A stretch of 64,000 nucleotides of DNA from CAYUVH01 sp964448135 (lineage in GTDB: Bacteria; Verrucomicrobiota; Verrucomicrobiia; Limisphaerales; UBA8199): the NCBI GenBank assembly GCA_964448135.1, contig CAYUVH010000017.1, positions 10,284 through 74,283 of the forward strand, written 5' to 3'. Below are positions 8,531 through 15,049 of the stretch, one piece after another. The position numbers and the translations under genes were made by a program. The stretch's first letter is position 1. Every line of letters begins with the position of its first letter. Below the pieces are notes generated by a model. The model worked only from the letters and a program-made list of their open reading frames with translations. It made no database searches and was not told where the DNA came from.

Positions 8531-8965
8531 ATGAAGCCACAACCCACTCCCTCCCGCCATATTTTGCTCGTGGATGACGATCTTTTCGTTCGCGAGACCG
8601 TCGCCATGCTGCTGAAATTCGATGGTCACCGCGTTTCGACTGCTCCCAGCGCCCATGCGGCGCTCGCTGTATTCGTTCCTGGCATGTTTGACCTCGTTCT
8701 CACCGATCATTTCATGCCGTTCATGAGCGGCGCCCGGTTCGCCGACGCCATCAAAGCCCTCGCCCCGGCGCAGCCCATCGTGATGCTCACCGCCTTTCCC
8801 GAGAAACTCGAAATGCCGGAACATCGGCCGGCGTCCGTGGATTTGTTGCTTGGGAAGCCGTTTCAGGTGGCGGATCTGCGGGCGGCGATCACGAAACTTT
8901 GTGGGAATGTCCGGGTCGCGCCCGCTACGGCCGCACCGCGTCCTTCCATTGCCCGGGCCGCGTAG
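8531..8965 (+). CDS. Single-domain response regulator
   Basis: 144 residues forming one receiver domain: acidic pair D15-D16 (LLVDDD), predicted phosphorylation site D59 (LVLTDHFMPFMSG), T87 (VMLTAF) and K109 (LGKPF). No output domain; a short Ala/Arg-rich tail ends the protein. The ATG at 8531 directly precedes the receiver fold; upstream the frame crosses the 8285-8345 hairpin and a GC-rich palindromic stretch (about 8365-8410, GACCCGGGGCG and CCCCGGGCTAT), so the longer version is not credible. No partner kinase is adjacent. Confidence 0.85.
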   Translation: MKPQPTPSRHILLVDDDLFVRETVAMLLKFDGHRVSTAPSAHAALAVFVPGMFDLVLTDHFMPFMSGARFADAIKALAPAQPIVMLTAFPEKLEMPEHRPASVDLLLGKPFQVADLRAAITKLCGNVRVAPATAAPRPSIARAA

Positions 8966-9143
8966 CAGGGGGGGGAGTGGTTGAGGGTTGAGGGTTGAGC
9001 CGCCTCCGCCCGGCTTCGGCGTGGCGAGGCAGGTTGGGGAAGCATGTTTCGGGACGCTGTGTCCCAAAATTGGAATACATTCGGATGAGAGCTGGGAAGA
9101 GTTGAGGGTTGAAGGTTGAGAGTTGAGGGGCCGAAAGATTTTT
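8966..9143. repeat. TTGAGGG-type heptamer repeats
   Basis: No gene. Two clusters of TTGAGGG-like units (about 8980-9000 and 9100-9130) flank an otherwise featureless stretch. Similar units recur near 10175-10195. They look like slippage-prone filler between larger repeat elements. Confidence 0.45.
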
Positions 9144-9393
9144 CATGCCGAAGGCATGCCAGACGGTAGCCGGTCGGTCCCGACGAGTCTGCGAGGAGGG
9201 ACCACCGGATTAATGGGTTTGGTTCGATCTGCACCCGAAAAGGGTGCCACATTGAAGGCCTGCGCGGCCGCGGGGTTGTTTTCTGGCATCCCTTCAGGAT
9301 GCAAACGTAATCCAAACCGCTATCCGGTGGTCGTTTCTCGCCAAGCCTCGGAACGACACACCGGCTACTTTCTTTCAACCGTTCGGCTTGAGG
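9144..9393. repeat. Nested palindromic dispersed element, copy 1
   Basis: About 250 bases, opening with the palindrome CATGCCGAAGGCATG and closing with GGCTACTTTCTTTCAACC. The outer arms GTAGCCGGTCGGTC and its near-complement CGACACACCGGCTAC pair loosely, with ACCACCGG and CCGGTGGTCG inside them and a GGGTGCCAC / GGCATCCC pair further in. The second copy (10217-10464) has the same order of blocks, better preserved. It has no coding capacity and resembles a non-autonomous MITE- or REP-like unit. Confidence 0.65.
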
Positions 9394-9422
9394 ATTAGAT
9401 CAGGCAGACTTCCCTTCAAAAG

Positions 9423-9500
9423 CATTTTTCTGTCGCAAAATCTTTCTGCCAAATTGCCCGGTCTGTTCCTTGATATTTTTGCCCCCATCTTTTTGCCAGA
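9423..9500 (-). repeat. Dispersed AT-rich repeat, copy 2
   Basis: On the minus strand it reads GGCAAAAAGATGGGGGC, about 35 bases of less conserved sequence, then GGCAGAAAGATTTTGCGACA. The same two blocks occur at 1437-1496, and the second at 23942-23969. Confidence 0.5.
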
Positions 9501-9525
9501 CGCTCTCGTCTTCGGATGTTCCTTT

Positions 9526-10041
9526 TCACCCATGCTCCGCCGCGAACTGGTCCGCAAAACGCTCCCGCGCCTCACGCGTAAAACCCGTCGCGTCCACATG
9601 ATGCCCGATTTCATGCATGAGGACGTGGCGAAGGTAATACCGATGCAGCGAGTTCAGTTCGGCACGGCCAAAGGGATAAGCATGCAGGAACACGCAACGA
9701 TTCCAGTAGTGTCCGTAAAAGGCCACGCCCGGCCGGTGACTTTTCAGTTGCTTCCGGGTGCCGGAAAGAATGAAAACCGCGCGCAGTCCCTTTAAAAAAT
9801 CCGGCGGACAGCTTCGCAGTTGCCGCTCCACGTCCACAGCGCTGCACGGTCGGATGAAGCCGTCCAATGCCTTCAGTTCGATGACCTTGGGGAACGGTGG
9901 AATTTTGGCAATGAGCCCGTCGAAGCGCTTGAATACCGCCTGGATCTCCAGCCACCAGGGTTCGTAGGCAGCCCAGTTGGTGAACCGATCTTCCGAATAT
10001 CGGTTCGAGCGGGGACCTGATCCTTGATGGTGCGCACTCAT
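9526..10041 (-). CDS. HExxH-motif putative zinc metallopeptidase
   Basis: 171 residues from the ATG at 10041. The segment RHVLMHEIGHHVDATGF holds HEIGH, the zinc-binding HExxH of zincin peptidases, and an acidic region (FADQFAAEHG) after it could supply a third ligand. No signal peptide or membrane segment, so it is probably cytosolic. The family is not otherwise recognised. A longer version would begin at a TTG at 10098 and adds a Pro/Ala/Arg-rich stretch; neither start has a good ribosome site. It sits alone between two copies of a palindromic repeat, which hints at an accessory position. Confidence 0.6.
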   Translation of the reverse strand: MSAHHQGSGPRSNRYSEDRFTNWAAYEPWWLEIQAVFKRFDGLIAKIPPFPKVIELKALDGFIRPCSAVDVERQLRSCPPDFLKGLRAVFILSGTRKQLKSHRPGVAFYGHYWNRCVFLHAYPFGRAELNSLHRYYLRHVLMHEIGHHVDATGFTREARERFADQFAAEHG

Positions 10042-10216
10042 CCAGCGCCGGCTGGCAGCCAGCCGCGATACGATAGGCGCTGGAAAAGGAGCGGGCAAGA
10101 GGGGAAGGCTGAAAGACAGGGTGTGAGTGAGCGAGTCAGTGAGTAAATGAGTTGGCGGAGGGCGGGGAGAAGATGAGGGTTCAGAGTTGAGGGGCAGACA
10201 GGGCGCGGATGCGTTT
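10042..10216. other. Gap without genes
   Basis: No gene or convincing signal. The stretch around 10115-10200 is low in complexity, with repeated GAGT/GTGAG and TTGAGGG-like words. Confidence 0.4.
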
Positions 10217-10464
10217 CATGCCGAAGGCATGACAGACAGTAGCCGGTCGGTCGTTCCGAGGCTGTGCGAGGAGCGACCACCGGATATCGAGTCAAAATCG
10301 AAATGCATCCGAAAAGGATGCCACAAACGCCCCCCGTGTCCTGAGGTTGCGGAGAAGTGGCATCCTTTTCGGATGCATGGAAATCTGAATCCATTCTCCG
10401 GTGGTCCCTCCTCGCGGACTCGTCGGGACCGACCGGCTACTCTCTTTCAACCCTTCGCGTTGAG
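10217..10464. repeat. Nested palindromic dispersed element, copy 2
   Basis: Opens with CATGCCGAAGGCATG like copy 1 at 9144. An inner inverted repeat of 22 bases is perfect: 10303-10324 pairs with 10357-10378 (core GCATCCGAAAAGGATGCCAC). Outer pairs are ACCACCGGAT / CCGGTGGT and GTAGCCGGTCGGTC / GACCGACCGGCTAC. The whole unit therefore folds into one long branched hairpin. No ORF of its own. Confidence 0.7.
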
Positions 10465-10548
10465 AGTTGCAAATTGCAAGGTCGTGACGGCCCAAAAATT
10501 CAGCGAGCCCCGGAGGCGGATGGCGAAATCCCTCCTGCGCGTGCTGAA

Positions 10549-10709
10549 TGTAACCGATACGACCGCTTTGTAACCGATGTGTAACCGCAAATGTAACCGA
10601 TAAAACATGCATTTCACCCAATGTTTATGCGGTTTGTAACCGTGTAACCGATAGATTGGGGGGGGTATACCCCCGGACCTCATCATAATCCTAATCTTAA
10701 TCCTAATCC
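10549..10709 (-). repeat. Iteron-like CGGTTACA repeat element, copy 1
   Basis: Read on the minus strand: a CTAATC/TTAATC-type tract (10687-10709), the perfect palindrome GGGGGTATACCCCC (10661-10674), then CGGTTACA units on both sides of the core AACCGCATAAACATTGG (10618-10634). The same architecture is found at 21864-21995 and 47888-48037. Copies 1 and 2 are nearly identical over about 110 bases. It lies just upstream of the mlaE promoter. Confidence 0.75.
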
Positions 10710-10758
10710 GCCCCTCCTTTCGCCCTCCCTCCCAGTGTCGTCCCTCCGGAAATCGGCT

Positions 10759-10787
10759 TTGACCGGTCCGTCAGCCGCGCTTAGCTT
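10759..10787 (+). promoter_or_regulatory. mlaE promoter, probably giving a leaderless mRNA
   Basis: TTGACC (10759-10764), a 17-base spacer, then TAGCTT (10782-10787). The mlaE ATG begins 7 bases after the -10, where transcription would normally start, so the mRNA is likely leaderless. No ribosome site is present, consistent with this. Confidence 0.6.
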
Positions 10788-10793
10788 GCCCTG

Positions 10794-11654
10794 ATGTCGA
10801 AGGAAAATGTCAGCGTCTTTGCCTCGCCCATGGCGCGGCTGGTGATGCTGGCGGCCAAACCGCAGTCGCTGATGCGGCTGGCGGGGCACAAATTTTTCCT
10901 CGGCCTCCTGACCCTGCGCGGTCTGACGGCCTTCGGACTGATCACGTTGGGCGTGATGGTGACGAAGGTGGGCGTCGCTCGCCGGCTCATCTGGCCGCTG
11001 GCGGTGCGTGAAACGGCGCGCTCGGGCCTGCGATTGCTGCCGATGTTTCTGTTCGTCGCGGCGGCGCTGGGCTTGCTCGTGATTGGACAGACGGTCTCCT
11101 GGCTTTCGCGGCTGGGAGCGATCGAATGGCTCGGCACAATCATGGTCGTAGCCGTCGTCCGCGAACTCGGACCGCTGACTGCGGCACTTCTGGTCCTGGC
11201 CCGCGTCGGTACCGCACATGTCATCGAACTCGGCACCGCCCGCGCCACCGGCAACGTCGAAGCGCTGGAAGCCGTGGGAGTGGACCCGGTCCATTACCTG
11301 GTCGCCCCACGCGTTGTGGGCATGACGCTGGGAGTTTTTGCCCTGACCGTTTACATGATTTTGGGTGCAATCATCAGCGGCTATGTCTGGGCTTATATCC
11401 AGGATGTCCCGCTCCGGCCGGATGCTTATTTTCGCCAGCTCGCCGGCGCGCTGCGGGGACTCGATTTCGCGTTGCTCGCGCTGAAAGCCGGCGCGTTCGG
11501 TTTCATCATCCCGCTGGTCACTTCGTATCATGGGCTGGCCCAGCCGTTGCGCCTCGACGATGTTTCACGCGCCACCGTCCGCGCCGTGGCGCAATGTGTC
11601 ATCGCCTGCGTGCTCGTGGACGCCATTTTCATCGTGGTGTATCTGACCGTATGA
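10794..11654 (+). CDS. mlaE: MlaE-family phospholipid ABC transporter permease
   Basis: 286 residues, the usual length for MlaE. Hydrophobic segments and the family stretch VVRELGPLTAALLVLARVGTAHVIELGTARAT (part of the conserved MlaE core) are clear. In the known system MlaE forms the inner-membrane channel with the ATPase MlaF and the MCE protein MlaD, moving phospholipids between the inner and outer membranes to keep lipid asymmetry. The ATPase gene follows with an ATGA overlap, so the two are co-translated. The ATG at 10794 sits right after the predicted promoter. Confidence 0.92.
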   Translation: MSKENVSVFASPMARLVMLAAKPQSLMRLAGHKFFLGLLTLRGLTAFGLITLGVMVTKVGVARRLIWPLAVRETARSGLRLLPMFLFVAAALGLLVIGQTVSWLSRLGAIEWLGTIMVVAVVRELGPLTAALLVLARVGTAHVIELGTARATGNVEALEAVGVDPVHYLVAPRVVGMTLGVFALTVYMILGAIISGYVWAYIQDVPLRPDAYFRQLAGALRGLDFALLALKAGAFGFIIPLVTSYHGLAQPLRLDDVSRATVRAVAQCVIACVLVDAIFIVVYLTV

Positions 11655-12445
11655 GCTCCGCGGACACCACAAGCACCGCCACGCCGGCCATGGAAATGCA
11701 GGGGGTTTCGCTGGGCACATTCCATGATCCCACGGTGGAGGTGGCGCGCGATGTGAACTGGAGCGTGCAGCCGGGCGATTACTGGGTGATCGGCGGATTG
11801 CACGGCTCGGGCAAAAGCGATTTCCTGATGCTGGCGGCGGGTTTGATGTCGCCGACGGGCGGCGATTACCGGTTGTTCGGCGAGACGATGCCGATCTATG
11901 ACGAGGATCGACTTGCTCAACGATTGCGCGTGGCCCTGGTGTTCGACGGCGGGCATTTGTTCAATCAACTGAGTGTGGCGGAAAACATCGCGCTGCCGCT
12001 GCGTTATCGCGACAACCTCTCCATGGAATCCGCGCAGGCGCAATTACTGCCGCTGCTCGAATCGCTCGACCTCACCCGCTGGGCGGATTCACTGCCGACT
12101 TCGCTCGGCCACGGTATGCAAAAACGGGTCTTGCTGGCGCGGTCGTTGATCCTGCGCCCCGACGTCCTGCTGCTGGACACGCCGATGTCCGGCCTGGATC
12201 TGCGGCAGGCGAATTGGTGGCTGGATTTTCTGGACCGGTTGTCGCAGGGAAAAACCACGCTGACCGACAAGCCGATGACACTGGTGGTCACGGTGTCGGA
12301 TTTCCGTCCGTGGCGCGGGCACGCCCGGCAATTTGCGGTGCTGGAAGGCCAAAAATTCCTGGTGCTCGGCGACTGGGAAAAACTGAGTTCGGCGGGCAGC
12401 GACTCGGTCCGCGAATTGACCGCCGCGGAGTTGAGCACGAGTTGA
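11651..12445 (+). CDS. mlaF: MlaF-like ABC transporter ATP-binding protein with altered catalytic motifs
   Basis: 264 residues. The start at 11651 overlaps the mlaE stop. Walker A is intact (GLHGSGKSD). The signature is SLGHGMQKR rather than LSGGQ/LSGGM, and Walker B reads LLLDTPMSGLD, so the catalytic Glu that normally follows the Asp is Thr. The Q-loop position is also unusual (ALVFDGGHLF). ATP binding should be kept, but hydrolysis may be slow or depend on another residue. The operon context with mlaE and an MCE protein still supports the MlaF role. Whether this is typical of relatives cannot be told from one sequence. Confidence 0.88.
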   Translation: MSSADTTSTATPAMEMQGVSLGTFHDPTVEVARDVNWSVQPGDYWVIGGLHGSGKSDFLMLAAGLMSPTGGDYRLFGETMPIYDEDRLAQRLRVALVFDGGHLFNQLSVAENIALPLRYRDNLSMESAQAQLLPLLESLDLTRWADSLPTSLGHGMQKRVLLARSLILRPDVLLLDTPMSGLDLRQANWWLDFLDRLSQGKTTLTDKPMTLVVTVSDFRPWRGHARQFAVLEGQKFLVLGDWEKLSSAGSDSVRELTAAELSTS

Positions 12446-12454
12446 TTTTTAATT

Positions 12455-13747
12455 ATGGCCCTACAGGATCTCACACCGCAATTGCGCACCCGGCTCAGCC
12501 GCATGGAACGGGCCGTGGGCTGGTTCATTTTGCTGGCGACGCTGGTGCTGATTTCGGGTTTCGCCTATTACGTCTATCACACCGCGAAACGCAAAGGCTG
12601 GCTGATCCCGAAGGCTTCCTACTTCATTTTCACGGACACGGCGGCGGGCTTGAAGGTGGGCGATCCGGTGACGCTGATGGGCCGGCCGGTGGGCATCATC
12701 ACCGAGATCGAGCTGATGCCCGCGGACCAATTCGATTACAACGTCTATGTGGCCTTCCAGCTCAACAAGCCGAATTACGGTTTCATGTGGTCGGAGGGTT
12801 CGCGTGGGAAAGTGACCTCAAGCCTGCTGGAGCAGCGCGTGCTCGAAGTAAGCAAGGGAACGGGCGGCTACCCGACGTATCTTCCCTATTCCTTGAAGGA
12901 AGTGACGTTGGAAGAGGCGCGCGACCTGGCGTCCAACGAAAACTGGGTGCTCGCCCAGGAGGTGTATGGCAACAGCGAAACGAATCTCGTGGCGCGACCG
13001 CTTGATATGCTCACCAACCTCACCGCCATCGCGGCCACGGGCCGCAAGCAATTGGTGGTGCTGAACCGGGGCGACGAACATAATTCCGTCACGGCGATTT
13101 GGAACGGCAAGCAGGGGCGCTACGAGACCATCACAAGTACGACCAAGCCTTACTGGCTGCAGGTGGATGAATCGGTTCCGATCAGCGAGCGGCTGGATAA
13201 ATTGGTGGTGAGCGTGCAGCAGTCCATGCCCGGGGTGTTTGCGCTGACGAACCAGATTTCGCTGGTCCTGTCAAACAGCGCGAATCTCACTTCGAACCTG
13301 AATTTCGTGGCGGTTTCCGCGCAACCATTGATGGCGAATCTGGCCGTGGCCACCACGAACCTGAATCATCCGGGGTCAATCGGCGAACTGCTGATTCCCA
13401 CGAACATCAATCAGAAGCTGGAAGCCACCCTCGGCTCCGCCGATGCAGCGTTGACCAATGTAAACGCCACGCTCACGACCGCGAACACCAACCTGGCGAT
13501 GCTGGCGGAGCAATTGGGCCGGTCGCTGGAAAGCCTGGCCGGCATGACGAGCAATTTGAATGCGCAGGTGCAGGCGAACACCAACATGCTTTCGACCATC
13601 TCCAAGGCCATTGTGGACGCGGATGATTTCGTTCAGGGATTGAAGAAGCACTGGCTGTTGCGCTCGGCGTTTAAGACCCAAAATACAAACGCGCCGGCTG
13701 CTACGCCGGCGCGTCCGTTGCGGTCGCCCAAAGACGAAGGCCGTTAG
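12455..13747 (+). CDS. mlaD: MCE-domain lipid transport protein (MlaD-like)
   Basis: 430 residues. One N-terminal membrane anchor (about 21-42), then an MCE domain (about 55-135; GLKVGDPVTLMGRPVGIITEIEL). The C-terminal half is a long, Asn/Thr/Leu-rich helical region with repeated 'TNLN / NTNL' steps, suited to a coiled coil or a periplasmic tunnel. MCE proteins bind lipid between the membranes; E. coli MlaD is only about 180 residues, so the tail is much longer and resembles Mce or PqiB-type extensions. It starts 9 bases after mlaF. Its stop overlaps the convergent stop of the next gene by 4 bases. Confidence 0.88.
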   Translation: MALQDLTPQLRTRLSRMERAVGWFILLATLVLISGFAYYVYHTAKRKGWLIPKASYFIFTDTAAGLKVGDPVTLMGRPVGIITEIELMPADQFDYNVYVAFQLNKPNYGFMWSEGSRGKVTSSLLEQRVLEVSKGTGGYPTYLPYSLKEVTLEEARDLASNENWVLAQEVYGNSETNLVARPLDMLTNLTAIAATGRKQLVVLNRGDEHNSVTAIWNGKQGRYETITSTTKPYWLQVDESVPISERLDKLVVSVQQSMPGVFALTNQISLVLSNSANLTSNLNFVAVSAQPLMANLAVATTNLNHPGSIGELLIPTNINQKLEATLGSADAALTNVNATLTTANTNLAMLAEQLGRSLESLAGMTSNLNAQVQANTNMLSTISKAIVDADDFVQGLKKHWLLRSAFKTQNTNAPAATPARPLRSPKDEGR

Positions 13748-14952
13748 TAAACCGGGTCGCTGCCGTCCAGCATCTTCACCTTGTTGTGGGTGAAGTATTC
13801 CTTGGTGAGGGCTTTCACCATCTTTTCGCGCTGATCATAGAGGCGGCGCAGCTTGCGCGGCTTGTGGCGCGCGAGCGCGTATTGGGTGAAGAGCGGCATC
13901 GCGATGGTCGAATCGGTGTAGCACACCACGGCGTCGGGCAGGCGATCCGGGTCCACCTTGCCCCAGCTCACGGCTTCGCCCGGCGTGGCGCCGGAGAGAC
14001 CGCCGGTGTCGGGGCGGGCGTCGGTGACCTGGAGGAAGAAATCCTGGCCGTATTCCTTGATGCGCAGGACTTCCTGAATCTGCGGCTCGGTCTGCAGCAT
14101 GAAATTTTTCGGACTGCCGCCGCCCCAGAGGACGACGCCGCTCTTGCCGCCGGAACGCTTCGCCGCGAGGACGAAGGCGGTGGTTTCGTTCACGTCAATC
14201 GAGGGATTCATGCGCAGCTTGTTGCCGCGGAGTTCCACGCCGGCGACGTTCATGCCGATGGTGGAATCACCCGGTGACGACGTGTAGCACGGCACGCCGG
14301 CGCGATAGGCGGCGGCGAGCACGGAGACGTCCTTGAGGCCGGCCTTGCGTTCCCATTCGGCGCAATACTTGCCGATGAGATAATGCAATTCGGCCGTGCC
14401 CATTTCCTTTTGGAATTCGGGCTGGACGATGATGTTGCGCAGGATTTCGTCCGTGGCCATCAGGCAATCGCTGTAGCCCATGAGCACGTCGTAGACGCGC
14501 ACGATGTCGTTGTTGCGCAGGTCGGTGTCGTCGAATTTGAAATTGCCCACGCGCACCGGGTAGTTCAGCGCGAAGTGCATGTCGTGGTAGAGGTTCGCGC
14601 CCGTGGAGACGATCCAATCCACAAAGCCGGCCTTGATCAGCGGCACGATGCTCGAGCAACCGAGGCCGGCCGGAGTCAGCGCGCCGGAAATGGTCATGCC
14701 GATGGTGACGTCAGCACCGAGCATGCGTTCGGTGAAAAGCTGGCAGCCTTCCTTTAGGCGCGCGCTGTTGTAGGCGAGGAAGCATTCGTCAATGAGATCG
14801 GCGAGCTTCTCCTTGCCGGTGATGTTTTTCGGCATGATGCGCTTGCCGGACATATACTTGTCCCGGTTCGGGCATTGCTTCTTCTTCAGCCAATCCGGCA
14901 TGTCGTGGATGGCTTCGCGATTACGAATGTGTTTTTTAACGATCTGGGCCAT
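13744..14952 (-). CDS. Deoxyhypusine-synthase-like protein
   Basis: 402 residues across the whole DHS fold: GMTISGALTPAGLG, STGANLYHD, SPGDSTIGMN, and the block GEAVSWGKV with K332 at the place of the catalytic Lys. Eukaryotic and archaeal DHS use NAD and spermidine to modify a Lys in translation factor eIF5A/aIF5A. Bacteria lack that target, and bacterial homologues are thought to act on other acceptors, for example in homospermidine formation. The substrate here is unknown. Cytosolic. It is a single gene, convergent with the mla operon. Confidence 0.85.
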   Translation of the reverse strand: MAQIVKKHIRNREAIHDMPDWLKKKQCPNRDKYMSGKRIMPKNITGKEKLADLIDECFLAYNSARLKEGCQLFTERMLGADVTIGMTISGALTPAGLGCSSIVPLIKAGFVDWIVSTGANLYHDMHFALNYPVRVGNFKFDDTDLRNNDIVRVYDVLMGYSDCLMATDEILRNIIVQPEFQKEMGTAELHYLIGKYCAEWERKAGLKDVSVLAAAYRAGVPCYTSSPGDSTIGMNVAGVELRGNKLRMNPSIDVNETTAFVLAAKRSGGKSGVVLWGGGSPKNFMLQTEPQIQEVLRIKEYGQDFFLQVTDARPDTGGLSGATPGEAVSWGKVDPDRLPDAVVCYTDSTIAMPLFTQYALARHKPRKLRRLYDQREKMVKALTKEYFTHNKVKMLDGSDPVY

Positions 14953-15049
14953 AAATCTGGTTTAGTGAATCATTTTCGGCCCGCTTACGATACGAAAGTC
15001 GGGCGAAAACGGAAGCTTCAAAATTGTTTCGGAAGCGAGCGTTGCCGAA

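Noticed and set aside
10549..10709. Possible CRISPR array
   Set aside because: Units are only 7-8 bases, spacing is irregular and there are no unique spacers; no cas genes in the window.
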